Assembly (NCBI RefSeq): GCF_000003815.2
Contig: NC_049995.1
Location: 1,011,575-1,075,574, forward strand
Direction of reading: 5' to 3'
Source of the DNA: Branchiostoma floridae
Lineage: Eukaryota; Chordata; Leptocardii; Amphioxiformes; Branchiostomatidae
Length of the DNA: 64,000 nt
Shown: in pieces, positions 1 through 12,265 of the stretch
How positions within the stretch are numbered: the stretch's first letter is position 1
Layout of the letters: each line of letters begins with the position of its first letter
Position numbers and translations under genes: made by a program
The notes under the pieces: model-generated
Seen by the model: the letters and a program-made list of their open reading frames with translations, nothing else
Database searches by the model: none
What the model was told of the DNA's origin: nothing

Positions 1-420
1 AACGGGCGCAAAGCCTGGCTGGATGAATACTGCATTTGTTTCTCACTAGATCTACAGGGGCAAATACATAGTTGGTCTGATAAAAGACTAACGGACACCT
101 ACACTCCAATCAAGTACATATTGAAACATTAAATACTGTATATGTACGCCTTAAGTACTCCAACCAAGAACATAATGAATCAATGGATACTGTATACGTA
201 CACTTTTCTCTTACCAAGAACAGATTGAACCCATAGATACGCGTATGCAGACACTATACCTACAACTAAGAACATATTGGACCAACAGAAACTGTATAGT
301 CTATACGCCCACTTCACTCCAACCAAGAACATATTGAACCAACAAATACACGTACACCACAATACAGCCAATAAATACTGTATAGGTAAATGTTTTCACG
401 CCTAACTAGACTGTCATTGT
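1..420. repeat. Degenerate minisatellite, about 50-57 bp period
   Basis: A motif close to AAGAACATATTGAACC recurs at about 112, 164, 214, 267 and 324, spaced 50-57 bp apart, each followed by a variant of ATACTGTATACGTAC. Copies are diverged. No coding signal is seen. The short minus-strand open frame across it is a by-product of the repeat. Confidence 0.6.
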
Positions 421-2050
421 TTATGGCGTTGATCTCATCCTAATCAGATTGATATCTTGACGCATAACAACAGTATTTAATCCCCATCAGGTAGTTATAA
501 AACAACAGACAGAAAGTAACCGACGTACTATTTCTTTTTGTTTCAACACTTAAATGTTAGTAATGACTTGAATTTGTTTTTACATGTTCAATATTTTCTT
601 TACCAAAATTAGTGCACTATTGTTAGCAATAGCTGCCTATGATAATTTGTTCAAAGTTACACCCTTTCCGGACCTGCAGACAAGCACTATTTTCCTTTCC
701 AAATCCTAGACTAACTAGAGGCCTAAAACCACGCAGGTTTGACAGCTCGATACAAGTTTATTCTGCCGAAAAGGCTTTGATAAACACAAACATTCTATCA
801 TCCACCGCTTGTAGTTTCCGCCTCCCCGTTGTGTAGCCACATGTTCGGCTATAAAAACGTATGAATCACCGTGTTGGTGTGAGTCACTGCACTGACCACA
901 CACACACAGCAAACTGGACACACCGGCCCAAGGAGCCAACTTCAAAACCCAGGCGTCAATTAAAAGAAAATTCTTTCAATCTGTAAACTTCCTGAAGTAA
1001 CCCCTCTTCATCTAGTATTGAAGTAAACCAGAAAAAACTTCTACTCAAATGAAATCTACCAAACCGGAGGTTGACAATATGTTCAAAAGCGTGGTTTCGC
1101 TGTGAGCCAGAATTGCTAATTATGTCCGCCCCTTGGGGATTTGGTAAGTGAAGCAAGTAGCAGGAGAGATAGCGACTAACGCAAACAACACCACTCAGTG
1201 TTGTTTATTCTAGCCGTAATTATACTCGGGGGGTTATCATTAAAACCTGCAGGGGGGCTCCGGTTTTAGAGATGTTATGGTAAAGGCGAGAGGTACTCTT
1301 TTCCTTCGTTCTGCCTGGAAAAATCTTCATATAAGAGCTGCCTTTGTGCGGCGAGACACGGTGTGCATGGGTGAAGCATGTAGGTACCGGGTGGCGGAAT
1401 TAGGACACGCAATAAACACTATTATGTACAGGACAGCCCATTACAGATCTACAGCAATTAGCAGTGCACTGAAGTAACAATACAATCAGTTTGTGGGGAG
1501 TCTCTCCGATCTGTCTACGGTGAGCCGTGCATGAGATACTAGGGCGAGCAAGCAACAAGCGTCCGTGGGTGTTATAACAAAAAGGAGGTCATCACGGGTT
1601 GTGTATCGTGTATATACTACCGTAGTTTCCGTATACACCGTCGTATACTATCGTGTACACAGCTGTATCACTGTGTACACAACTATACTCACAGTCATAT
1701 GCAGTGATAAATACATGTACAACGGACGGAGGGAGTCCAGGACATGGCGCACACGATATCGGGGAAACGTCCCCATACCGTACTCACTCTTGGCTTGGGT
1801 TGGTAATAATAACCACACAGGTTAGGGTACGGGCTTCATTGTTGAATGCACCATCGGTGAAGGATTCTGTAGACACATACCTGTGAAAACACAACTAGTC
1901 CATGTGGGTGCTGTCTTCGAAACCTAGCGAAGACGGTTTCACCTGGAGGGGGTTCACCTGGAGCCACCTGGAAAGGTAAGTCCTACAGGCAGCCTTGTAG
2001 AGACATCCAGACGGTGGAATCTCGGTTGTAGTTCCGCCCGTGTGTAGTGT
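421..2050. other. No gene seen
   Basis: Only short open frames without family resemblance or plausible splice context. Positions 1590-1715 are rich in TATAC/GTATA steps that form overlapping small palindromes. Nothing else is supported. Confidence 0.5.
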
Positions 2051-2640
2051 TGTTGTTCACCTCGGTGCGCGCGGCTGAACAGAGGTGTCCAGTACTAACC
2101 TGGGACAGATCTGGAAAAGGCTCGCTCCGAGAAAATGCCGGCCCGTAGGCTGCTAGGTTGGGCGGGGGAAGGTTCTCCGTCGTCCGCTGGAGGTCGGGAC
2201 CCTGCCCGGCCTGATTAGCAACAAGCGTGCGCCGCTGGACGGGCTAATTACGACAGCGGCGGCTCCCCACAGACGGCTGGGAAAACAAGGCGGATTCCTG
2301 ACGCGGTTGTCCCGGCGGTGGGTGGCTGTGGTACCGAGGACACTGCTGGGTGCACGGGGCGACTGCGCTCCGCTCTGTCCTCCAGATTTCCCGGTTCACT
2401 GCGCCAACAAACTTGTCCTGCAACTTAGGCAAACAACACCCAGCATGCTGTGCGGGGGATCGGGAGGCCAATTAGCAGGCTTCCCGGCATCCTTGACTTA
2501 TTAGAGGCGTTACCATGGAGACTGGTGCGTTACCATGGAGTTCACCACGTTGCCGTGGAAATTGCCGCAGGCAAGAACAGGTGCAAAATGTGTCACGTGA
2601 CCTGTAGAGTCAATAGAACAACAAACTTTACAGAGGTGTA
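2051..2640. other. GC-rich, CpG-bearing stretch of unknown role
   Basis: Base composition rises sharply compared with the flanks and CpG is frequent. A short unit containing GCGTTACCATGGAG is repeated at about 2508 and 2530. No open frame resembles a known family. It could be a promoter or a 5' untranslated exon, but no start or splice evidence decides this. Confidence 0.3.
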
Positions 2641-3962
2641 GAACAGACAGGACTACAAGAGACAGGTGCATGGTGACGTGTCATGAGATGAGTACCGCAA
2701 AGTCTGACGTGTAAAAAATAACAGCAAAAGTGATGACGTACACAAGTAAGCTCAGCAATGAACTATTGTCATTATTACTTTTGTCATTATTACGCTGTAT
2801 GGTGAGTTTCTTTTTTATGTCTGCAGAATTACCCTGTTTTGTAATTCTGCGCTTTTTCTTGCCATCAGTGTATAGTCTGCGTGCAAACATAAACCCATTC
2901 GATACCTACCATAAGTGCACGCTACAGTAACTTTAACTTGAGAGTCACTAGTTTTACCATTAAAATATCACTATTATGGTCGAAGACACATGTTTAATAC
3001 AGAAAGATTAGACCCAGTTGGGAATCCTCTAGTCTCTCCTAGCCTCCTTGGCTAGGTTACTGTAAATAGTATGTAAATAGTAGAAATTTGGCAAATAGAC
3101 TGAATGATAGGCAAGAGCAGAATTTACAGAAACCAAGGAGATTAAAAATCACCTCCTTGCAGAAACCAACCAAGGGATTCTCCAGTCCATCTGTCCGATT
3201 TCCACTGCTATCAGCAGCCTAAGAAGTCTGGTAGAGACTAGGTAAACAGAATGCACCGTACATTTACTGTCCAAGCAGAGGTTTGGCTACGGCTGGTTTT
3301 TGACGTGTTTTTAATGCGCTTTTGTCGGGATTTCTTAAATATTTTGTCCAATTTTCTTTCTGTCTGCCGGCCAAACGACATAAGGTTAAGAGGATGAAAT
3401 ATAAGGCCTAGAAAAATCGTCCTGAAACACGCCAAAAATGAGCCGAAGCCGAACCACTGATTGGAGAGTAGATATATGGCGGATTTTGTTATACATCCAG
3501 ACAGGAAACACGCGCTGAAGGTCTCATTCCGGACTTTTGCTCTCTCATTTAAAACAACGTATTATTATGCAACTTTAATGGGCGAAAATCCAATAAAGAA
3601 ACCGTTCTGCTGGAGATGTTTTAATTTCTATTACAAGAGCACTTATCCAGTAATCAATCAAAAAAATACCCTAAAAATCTGACCGATGGATCGATTTTTA
3701 TAATATCTATAACTGCACAGAAAAACTATCCAGAAAGTGGGGCTTTCCTTCAGTGACCCGCTTACCGCATTACTCAGGACAAACAAACGTACACGTCCGA
3801 GAATCGCCCGAATGCCGAAACTTTTCCAACCGATCCTGTCAGAAATACACAACCTTTCATTTCAGATCCTTCGATATGACATGGGGGCGATAAAAGGCAA
3901 TTTATCACCTACATAAACACACGATTTTGGGCCCCATTTATATTTTGGAAGGATTTACGTAT
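2641..3962. other. No gene seen
   Basis: A/T-rich sequence with only short, unrecognisable open frames on both strands. The stretch ends at an assembly gap. Confidence 0.45.
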
Positions 3963-4062
3963 NNNNNNNNNNNNNNNNNNNNNNNNNNNNNNNNNNNNNN
4001 NNNNNNNNNNNNNNNNNNNNNNNNNNNNNNNNNNNNNNNNNNNNNNNNNNNNNNNNNNNNNN
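3963..4062. other. Assembly gap (100 N)
   Basis: Exactly 100 N, the usual placeholder for a gap of unknown size. Confidence 0.99.
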
Positions 4063-6414
4063 AGACATAACGGTACTAGTATCCTACTAGTATCCGTCAC
4101 CGCGCAGAAAAATTACCGCGAACATTTTGATATCTTCGTACAAAGCGAAACACTCCCAACATACAGCCTCAGTTAAAGAGGCTCCATCTGAAACTCAAGG
4201 ACCATTCCCTCCCCCTCCCCAGCTGTGCCCCAGGCTATGACAGACGCATTCCGACATTTATAGGTCTGTTTTGAAAAAATGCAGATGGCTGGACGCGACG
4301 GAAAGCAAGGGGGACGGCCCAACTCGGCGGTGATACTCCCAGCACGGCGAGAAACCCCTCCGGTCGGCGAACGATGCTAAACATCAGAGTTGTTGGGATG
4401 CTTCCTCCCCTGCCCTGACACTGATACAGGCCAGACGGAACACACAACACTCTCAGGAACTCAGACCAGTCGTCTTATCACTCACTGAAACTCCCGACGT
4501 TTAAGGGAGTAGAAACAGCACTTAGCAGGTCCTTTAGTTTGTTAAGCCAGAGTATAACACAGCAGGAAAATAGTCCGCGAGCTATAAAACAACCACTTTC
4601 GGCAGCAATACGGTCATCTCGATCACTGCGCGATTCTTAATTTAATTATACGGATTAGCACTGTTCGCAGGTAACCGTCTAATGTGATAGGTTTATATTT
4701 TATTTTGGCGAAGAATCTATGGCAATTATAGAATATATTACCGTTCTTCTAACGTTCCAAATATTCGACTGAAGGCCGTTGACAGTGTCATTGTCCCTGA
4801 CAAAGTAAGCTGGCAGGTCAAGGCAACATCCTCGCAGTTGAGACGGATACAGTGGCTAAGCTACACCACTTGTCTGTCTTTTAATTCGTGTACAATGAAA
4901 ACGTCAAATGTGCCACTGGTGACTGACTCCATGGTGCCACCAGCACTTTTATAACCAAACAACTACACATCGAGATTTTCTCATAACAAAAACTATGAAA
5001 AACAAACAAAAAACTCCACGTTACCTTTTTGGTGATGTTGAAATAAAGAACCTGTTACGAAGGGTAGAGATGTTTCTGAAGAAATTTTCTCCCGGGTTTT
5101 AAGATGGCGGCTCGCTGAGCAGAAGTGTCGTCTGATTTATCTGTCCATCACCGCGGCGCGCGGGACTGGACTACACCACTCAACACCAGGATAATGTCAA
5201 ACAAGCTATCACCGCACGTCGCTAATGCTTTACATTTGTAAACAGTCGCGCTGATTCAGGCTTTGCTGCTCAAGGCTGTACAACTCGGGAAACAGGGATA
5301 GAACAACAAACTTCTTGAAAATTTAACAGAGTAAACATATTTATAACTAGAGCATCGTTATCAATTTGTTGACTCAAGACAAATCAGCATAATACGTGTT
5401 TTTTTTTTCTCAATGAAATACTGGAAGTATATAACAAGAACAAATATTCTGCTATAGTACCTAGAAAAGACACTAAGGGACTCAAAATAATTAATACCTT
5501 CTTCGACAGGACAAGACCTAAGTTTGATAACAATCCATGCATAGCTTCTTGACTTATGCTATGAACTCGAACATACAATTTGAACGCTGCCCAAAGCAAA
5601 GGAGATTATAGGCAAACTATAACTTTCTTGCCCATACACAGCCTTCTTGGCGAAAGGTGAAAACAGTTAATCTAGTCCAGACATGGCAGGCATAACAACA
5701 ATTGATAAGGATAGACGAAACCGTAGCTACTTCAAAGCTTTCCTCTTTCTCTGTGTACAACAGCCGGTTAACTAGTAATGGTCTCTAAAAAGAAGACAAT
5801 CTCCATCTAAACTAACAGTACAAATGGCCTTGATTAGGTATATTCACAAACACTGACAAGTCGGCACATGTATGTATAATGAACCCTAAGAGTGTGGTGT
5901 CACGGGGAAAACGCGGGAAACAATATAAGTCGTCTGGCTGCTGTGTCAATCAAACATTTATTGAAAGTACACTGTTTATCTTTAATACAGCCCTTTGTAT
6001 TGCATTGCAAATGCTACATTTCGTCTATGTAACCAATGTTCTTGTATTGATTGAAATATGTGCCGTGGAACCGACTACTGTGGTCAACAGTCTACAAAAC
6101 GTAACAGTCGTTGGTTTTAATATCATCGAGATAACATCAAATTAGGTCAGGGTCAGGGACCGCCGACACACTGGCCTTATCGCTTGGAGCTGCCGATCGT
6201 CCGATAGACCTGCCAATCAAACTTACACCGGGTAACTCAATCAATCAACCAGCAGCTCTGTTCCTCGCCAAATAACACCCTGGAAAGTCAAACAAAGTAT
6301 CCGGTAGTTGTAAACAAGAAACTGACTTGGATTTAAGTTAGGAAACAGAGCAACCCGACTTACAACAAAAGGTCAGTGGAAAATTAGTGAATCGTGTAAC
6401 CGAAACGAAAACAC
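4063..6414. other. No gene seen
   Basis: No recognisable coding exon on either strand. A CpG-rich part runs from about 5090 to 5230 around a YY1-like motif. The 88-codon open frame at 5879-6145 has no family resemblance and I do not call it. Confidence 0.45.
5101..5111 (+). promoter_or_regulatory. YY1-like motif in a CpG-rich patch
   Basis: AAGATGGCGGC matches the YY1 core, which in animals often sits just downstream of a transcription start in the direction of transcription. It is followed by a CpG-rich stretch to about 5230. No downstream coding exon was found, so a promoter here is only a possibility. Confidence 0.25.
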
Positions 6415-6690
6415 ACATCTCTCTTAATGGTACAGAAAACGATATTTTCCATATATTGCTCTCATGTTCGACTCATATATCCGTCGACGTAGGCCAGTTT
6501 CTTTATAATGTATTCCAAATGCGAGACCAGATTACTCATACATAGCTGTACTGTTATCGATAATGTTTTGTTGTTGCTTTGTATGTAGCCTCTTAGTACT
6601 ATTATTTGTATAGCTATTAGTTGTTATTAGTTGCCATACATTGTACCTTGTGCGATTATTGAGCAAATAAATTCATTCACTTGTAAGTTG
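6415..6690 (+). mobile_element. 3' end of a non-LTR retrotransposon
   Basis: A plus-strand frame ending at a stop near 6543 reads like the extreme C-terminus of LINE ORF2 proteins (an ENDIFHILLSCS-type segment, comparable to the HF/C motif of that tail). It is followed by an A/T-rich 3' untranslated region ending in AATAAATTCATTC. The 5' part is missing, as expected for a truncated LINE. Confidence 0.5.
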
Positions 6691-6924
6691 TCCATATGAG
6701 CTGTCAATCAAAGTTCACACCAAGACTGGAATGTGAAAGGAGGCTGAAACAGGTTGATATAACACCCGGACCTGAGAGAATTATCTCGCCACAGAGCCTA
6801 AAATAAGCACGACTAATCCCCACTACAGTTTCTTACACGGGGCTGACTTTGTCGTCCGTCAGACTGTCAGTAACTGCTGGTGATCGAAAAGACGGCTGCT
6901 GCAGATGTTGCCGAGTTTCAGGCG

Positions 6925-7110
6925 TCGGGCGTGGCGTAACTGGCAGAGCGTACGGCTCGGAATTTATAAGCCCTGAGTTCGATCCCCGCCGTGCCCCTGA
7001 CGTTGTGCCATTGGGAAAGGCACTTTACACGACCTTCCTCACTTCACCCAGGTGTAAAAATGGGTACCTGACTTCGGTCGGGGAGGTAAAAAGACTACCT
7101 TTACCTTCTG
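6925..7110 (+). mobile_element. tRNA-derived SINE
   Basis: An A-box-like TGGCGTAACTGG near 6931 and a B-box-like GAGTTCGATCC near 6975 are followed by the body GGGAAAGGCACTTTACACGA and CCTCACTTCACCCAGGTG. The same body occurs at 9.5 and 15.4 kb on this strand and inverted at 9.0 and 11.0 kb, which defines a dispersed SINE family. Confidence 0.75.
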
Positions 7111-7914
7111 TCTGTACCGTGTATGTGGTACTGTTAATACGAGTTACAAAAACTTGAGTGCAGTGCCAAATTGTCCTCGTCTGTCCAAAAGCAAATAGAA
7201 AAAAAAAACATGTTGACATATCCTTCAGGCCACAGCAAGTAGCAGACCACTGCAGACCACAAAAGCAATGACATAGGGTGAATAAAATATATGTTCATAT
7301 TTTCAAAAGTTTGGTACTTTTCCGGACGATTTCCGGAGGGGCAAAAAATTCCTTCTATTCTTTTATAAATCAGGAAAAAAGTAATGAACAAATCATCCAT
7401 AAAATTTACTTGTTGTATCCAAAGTTAGTATTCACGTTCGTTACAGCGGATACAGGTTGTTTCGCCACAATGATAATGTCAGTTCGCCACAGTCAAATCG
7501 CCACAAGGAAGTCGTTTCGGAACAAGGCACAAGTCAGTTCGTTACATTTAAATGTTATTTCTCTAATAGCATTAGAAATCGTGTTTGAAATACATGTAGA
7601 TGTATTTCTTTTTAATCCCTACGCACCCTACGCACATCCGCGTATATAACTGCACCACAGGGCGTTTGGAAATTATCGGACTTACAGCTTCGTGTGGTCA
7701 CCAAAAATTGACGCAATGTTCTTGGCTTTTTACGCATAGATTTATCTACTTATTTGTACAAATAGAATGCCGATGTTTTAATCCCAAGTTTTATCTGTGA
7801 AACAGTACTTTGGTTTGACGTCTAAAAGTCTCTACAAGTTCTCGGACGCTCTTCTGCAGTACATAGAACGCCGCTGAAGGCGCACTATCAAACTTCCCAT
7901 TTGCCAGTGTTTGT
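7111..7914. other. No gene seen
   Basis: Contains a 123-codon open frame (7278-7649) with no family resemblance and no splice or start context. I treat it as chance. Confidence 0.4.
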
Positions 7915-8965
7915 TACCTCCATGAAAAAATGGAGGTATAGTTTTTGGTGTGTCTGTGTGTCTGTGTGTCCGCATATTTGTGGTCATCATAACTTGAGAA
8001 CCTCTTGATGGACTACGATGATATTTGGTATGTAGGTAGGGGTTGGGAAGACGAAGGTCAAGGGCAATTTTGGGCCCCCTGGTGTGTGACCTTGGTACTG
8101 CAGCGCAACTTCCGGTTTTGCTATCTCGGTTTTCTTAACATGCTATGGTCAAGATTTTTAAGTATTAGATAGCTCTTGTGCTCAGGAAAAAAAAATTCAT
8201 AAGTTTGGGCCCCCTAGCGTCTAGTTTTGGGATTTTTGTCAAAAACTTCTGACGAGGATAACTCAAGAAGGGAACAACGGATTTTCATGATTTTTGGTAT
8301 GTAGGTACCTTAGACAATGTCGTACAAAATAAAAATACTAATTATGCAAAATAGGAGTACATTTGCATAAAGAATATTCTATCATAGCAGTTTTTTCAAT
8401 GTATCTCTTGTCCCGTACGTGATATGGACGTGACATTTAAGTGGTAGATAGCTTTTAGCGTCATGACAAAGTGGGGCAAGTTTCAGTCCCCTAACATTCA
8501 ATTGTGGAACTGCAGGGGCGTTTTTGTCAAGACACTCCAAAGAGGATAACTGCAGAAAGGAACGGCGGATTGCCTGCATTTTAGGTATGCAGGTACCTTA
8601 GGCAAAGATGTTCATAATGATATGCATTTTATGCTAATAAGGACTTAATTTGCATGATTAATGAGGAAATTGTATAATTCCATTGTTTGCAATAACTGGA
8701 CTTCGATAAATGTAACATTTGTTAATTATAGTCGGTGGAACATATGCAGATATCAAATATGCAAGTGAGGAACTTATTTGCATAATTTATGCAAAAATTG
8801 CAAAACAACTTAATGATTAATGATTTGAATTGGGATTTTTACTTGTGACATGCGTACTGTACGTCATTCAATGATGAACAACACCATGCATAAATCATGT
8901 TAATGTTAAGTCATTTGCATGAAATTAACAAAACCTCTAAATATTCATGGGGGTATGAACTCTAG
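7915..8965 (+). repeat. Long A/T-rich interspersed repeat, plus copy
   Basis: Begins with a small hairpin (CCTCCATGAAAAAATGGAGG) and a GTGTGTCT run. It continues with two diverged modules about 290 bp apart, each carrying GATAACT(C/G)(A/C)AGAA and GTAGGTACCTTA, among many TTTGCATAATTA words. The same sequence is present inverted at about 33.17-34.19 kb, and pieces recur at 11.2, 24.3 and 35.1 kb. No coding capacity was found. The class is uncertain; it is likely a non-autonomous transposon. Confidence 0.65.
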
Positions 8966-8974
8966 TTTAGCTCG

Positions 8975-9110
8975 TTTCAACTGGGTTGAAGTGCAGAAAG
9001 TCGCATAAAGTGAATTTCTCAAAGGCACAAGATCAAGAACGGTGTCATATCCACAATGGCATATCAACGGATTCTAACCCGGACATCTGGGGCAAACACG
9101 GTGACGACAC
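8975..9110 (-). mobile_element. Diverged tRNA-derived SINE
   Basis: Read on the minus strand it gives the same order as the other SINEs of the window: a degraded B box (GGTTAGAATCC), then TTGTGCCTTTGAGAAA, then a CTGCACTTCAACCCAG counterpart of the conserved body. It is strongly diverged. Confidence 0.45.
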
Positions 9111-9544
9111 GACCCTACAACCAAGGGGATGATAAACTTAAACAACCATAAAGATAATCGAAAACATTCAGTCTTCTTGGCGGAGGTTATCATGTTTGAA
9201 GCCCTGCAGGAAGTTGCATTTCAAGTTAGACCAGGATAGTTGCGTTATCCAGGGTATGGAGATGTTATACATGTAGTACACAAATTGAAATTTACACGCA
9301 CTTCCATATGATTTAGAACCATTTTTAACTTTATCAACGCGTCCTTTGTAGAAAAAACAACAACAGCAAAGCCAGTAGTGTTATAACAATGTAATTGAGG
9401 TTGTTTTTTTTCTCTTTAACATGCACATCGTGATCAGATCAAGCACATGATACACATGCGTAGGGAGCAGAGGCAGAGGCCGTGACACCTACCGACTTAG
9501 GCACAAACTACAAACGATTCATTGTACATGTGTAACAGCAATCT

Positions 9545-9735
9545 AAGTGAGATCGCATGGCGCAGCATGCGCTGGGCTCAGGACCAAAAGGTCCCGAGTT
9601 CGAATCCTGCCATGTCATCGATCTTGTGCATTTGGAGAAGGCACTTCAAACGACTATCCTCACTTGACTTAGGTGAAAATGAGTACCTAGCTTAGGGTAG
9701 TTTAAGATCCAGTCACTGAATAGTGCATCGTCCAT
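9545..9735 (+). mobile_element. tRNA-derived SINE
   Basis: The tRNA-like head carries CATGGCGCAGCATGC and a B box GAGTTCGAATCC at about 9597. The body GAGAAGGCACTTCAAACGAC is followed by CCTCACTTGACTTAGGTGAAAATGAG split by small changes. It is the same family as the copies at 6.9 and 15.4 kb. Confidence 0.7.
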
Positions 9736-9756
9736 ACAAACCCTTCTTAGTATAGG

Positions 9757-9893
9757 TTCCAATAGAAAAACAAAGGTTAATTCTGAAACAACCATAAAGA
9801 AAAACAAAGGTTAATTCTGAAACAACCATAAAGAAAAACAAAGGTTAATTCTGAAACAACCATAAAGAAAAACAAAGGTTAATTCTTTGCCAA
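9757..9893. repeat. 34-bp tandem repeat, about 4 copies
   Basis: AAGAAAAACAAAGGTTAATT followed by CTGAAACAACCATA repeats four times with almost no change. A homopolymer of about 20 C lies just after it (9962-9981). Copies are near identical, so the array is recent. Confidence 0.9.
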
Positions 9894-10173
9894 AAGCAAA
9901 ATATCCAAGTTAACTCTTGTCCTGCTGAGACTTTCTGCCAATCTAGCCCATCACCCACCGACCCCCCCCCCCCCCCCCCCCGCGCCAACAAGGCTGGTTG
10001 ACTGATCAGATCAGTGAAACTTGACCTAATCTGTGGTGCTGTTTTCATCACTGCAGTAAAACGCTTTTGCAGGCGTTTTGCGACTTTGGACTCAGTACGC
10101 AGGAGAATGATTCTGTGCTGCTGAGCAAATTTACTTCCCAAGTCGATGCGGTTTGCTGCGGTATGGCGCATAA

Positions 10174-10690
10174 ATGTATGGGAGAAATGCCCTAAAGATA
10201 CTGGACCCACATAGAGGCATAAAACTTGCAATACGCAAAGTCAGAATTAGCAATCATCCTCTTAAAGTAGAAAGAGGGAGATATGAGAGATTACCAGTGT
10301 GTGAAAGAATTTGTAAATCCTGTACATCTAAAGCAGTGGTGGACGAAACACATTTTATTTTCAAGTCTTCATTTAACCAAACCGAAAGAATCACTCTGTT
10401 TAGAGAAACCACAAAGACATATCCCAACTTCCCCACATTCACAGACGAACAGAAAGCCACTTTTCTCTTAAAAATCGCAGAACAAAAAATTTTTTAGAAA
10501 ATGTGGGGCTTCTCATCTCCCTCTGCTTCTATAAAAGAAGTCAAATCCAACCTGTTTAGAAATAGTCAACACTAGTATTAGATTAGAATATTTTTTATAA
10601 CTGTTCATTGTCACTTGTATATCTTCTATGTTTATACCATGCACTTGCAATTAGCCCTCGGGCATGAACTTGCAAATAAACTTCTGATAT
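10174..10690 (+). mobile_element. 3' end of a LINE: ORF2 C-terminus and tail
   Basis: The frame to the stop at about 10497 carries the C-terminal pattern of animal non-LTR reverse transcriptases: an LAIRKVRISNHPL segment, a zinc-knuckle-like CERICKSC and then DETHF. Endonuclease and reverse-transcriptase parts are absent, so this is a 5'-truncated copy. A matching 3' tail (GGGCATGAACTTGCAAATAAAC) follows near 10660; part of it recurs inverted at 38.96 kb. Confidence 0.65.
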
Positions 10691-11004
10691 CATATTGTGC
10701 ATCCCGTGTATATATAGACTCAGCAGAACAATTCACAAGGTACACTGCAAAATTGATCGTCAATATCAACCAAGGTTTGGATTCCAGAACCGTCATCAGT
10801 CCGAATAGGAAGGTACCGATTGGGGCGGGGCGGGGTTATCGGAAATATTCTTGTTGTTTTGATAAGAGCGATTCACTGTTGTCTAGTCCAAACTGAATGT
10901 CAAGTTGCCAATACAGCTAGGTAAACTTAGAGGTAAAGGTGTTCCCATAGCCTTGTAAGGCCGAAGATGAGTGGGTTATTATGCACGGTGTCTAGCTCAC
11001 GGTA

Positions 11005-11160
11005 CCCGAAGAGGGGGTGGGGGGGTGGGGGTGGCAACTTTTATTTCCCCAAGTCATGTACCCATTTTCCCCCTGGGTAGAGTGAGGAAAGTCATGTAAA
11101 GTCACTTTCCCAAAGGCACAGCATCGGTGGCATGTAAGGGGATTCGAACAAATGATTGTC
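11005..11160 (-). mobile_element. tRNA-derived SINE, inverted
   Basis: The minus strand shows a B-box-like GTTCGAATCCCC, then TGTGCCTTTGGGAAAGTGAC and CCTCACTCTACCCAGG, the conserved SINE body. A G-rich microsatellite flanks its 3' side at about 11010-11034. Confidence 0.6.
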
Positions 11161-11224
11161 TGTAGAAGATAAGCTACGTTGGTAGATCTTGATGGTAGCA
11201 AGTAGATTAGGCCCCAACGGCTTG

Positions 11225-11640
11225 TTATGGTACTGCAGCTAGCTGTGATATCTCGAGTTCTGGACATGCTGTGGTCGTGATTTTTGAGTGGTAGATGGCT
11301 CTTGAGGACGAGAGAAAGTGGCGAAGGTTTGGCCCCCCTAGCGACATGGGGATAACTTAGATGTTTCTTGATACGATTATATGGAGCTATGCAGTTTGCA
11401 TAATCAACGAGGAAATTCGTTAAAGTTCCTTTATAGGGCTATTTGGACGTGTGTCATACGTGGCTAAGAAAGGAAAAAACCTTGATAGCTGAAAATTATG
11501 CAAATTTGCATAATTCATGCTATAAACAAATAGTGGTAAATGACGGGAATTTCATACATGAGGCATACTTGAGGCATTTGAAAGCTACGGGAAGCTTGAC
11601 ATTGTTAGATTAAACATTAGGCAATTGAGAATGTTATTTG
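11225..11640 (+). repeat. Diverged fragment of the 7.9-kb repeat family
   Basis: Shares blocks such as ATATCTCGAGTTCTGGACATG, here lightly changed, GGTAGATGGCTCTTGAG and GGCCCCCCTAGCG with the copy at 7.9-9.0 kb, in the same order and orientation. It is shorter and more diverged. Confidence 0.5.
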
Positions 11641-11654
11641 TATAAAAGCTGTGT

Positions 11655-11795
11655 GGATTAATGTTCGCGGTTTTCGCGGCGACCACCTCACCGCGAACTT
11701 AAATCCACCGCGAAAATTTTTCTATTAAGGTATTAGACTGTAGTCAATGGTGTTACCGCGAAATTAAATCCCCGCGAACTTAAATGCATTTACAG
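11655..11795 (+). mobile_element. CCGCGAA-type MITE, 5' truncated
   Basis: Contains TTCGCGGTTTTCGCGGCG, then CCGCGAACTTAAA and CCGCGAAAATTT, ending in AAATGCATTTACAG followed by TA. This is the right end of the element family seen complete at 12.7, 54.8, 55.6 and 60.8 kb. The left CTGTAAATGCA terminus is missing. Confidence 0.7.
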
Positions 11796-11836
11796 TACCC
11801 GGCCCTCTAATTCTCAGTCTATGGCTGAAAATAATT

Positions 11837-11932
11837 AGCCTGAGTATCATCCTCCGTAGTAACCGCTGGCTCACGACTTTTAGCAAGCGAAAGTCGCGAG
11901 CCAGCGGTTACAACGGAGGATGATACTAGGCT
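11837..11932. repeat. Long near-perfect hairpin (two 44-bp arms)
   Basis: The arms at 11837-11880 and 11889-11932 are reverse complements with about three differences, separated by an 8-bp loop TAGCAAGC. A relative with the same loop sequence lies at about 30.22-30.33 kb. A fold-back MITE is likely; a hairpin RNA precursor cannot be excluded from sequence alone. Confidence 0.8.
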
Positions 11933-12049
11933 AGAAAATAATGTGGCTGACAACACCTGACTGAAGCCACCGCAAAATGTGTTGCCCTGTCTTCTGCCCA
12001 CCTACGTTCTTGTTGCAACCGCGAACTCAAAGCTGCCGCGAATATTATT

Positions 12050-12265
12050 TTCACTTTCTTTGTTGATGTAATGCTATTTTTACGAGCAATTCAATGTAAT
12101 TAATAGCAAAGTGATGCTATTTTACAGCTATGTTATTATTTATTGTTATTGTGTTGTTTCTATGTATGCGCATATGCCCAGGATTGTCTGAAAAACAGGT
12201 CTACGCTGACCTGAGTTGTATTGTTCCTGATGTAATAAATAAAGTAATGTGTGAATCAATAGCAT
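12050..12265 (+). mobile_element. LINE 3' untranslated tail
   Basis: An A/T-rich stretch with TGCCCAGGATTGTCTGAAAA, a CTGACCTGAG motif and a terminal AATAAATAAAGTAATG resembles the 3' tails of the LINE fragments elsewhere in the window. No coding sequence is retained. Confidence 0.4.

Noticed and set aside
7278..7649. 123-codon plus-strand frame
   Set aside because: Low-complexity A/T-rich sequence without a recognisable family.
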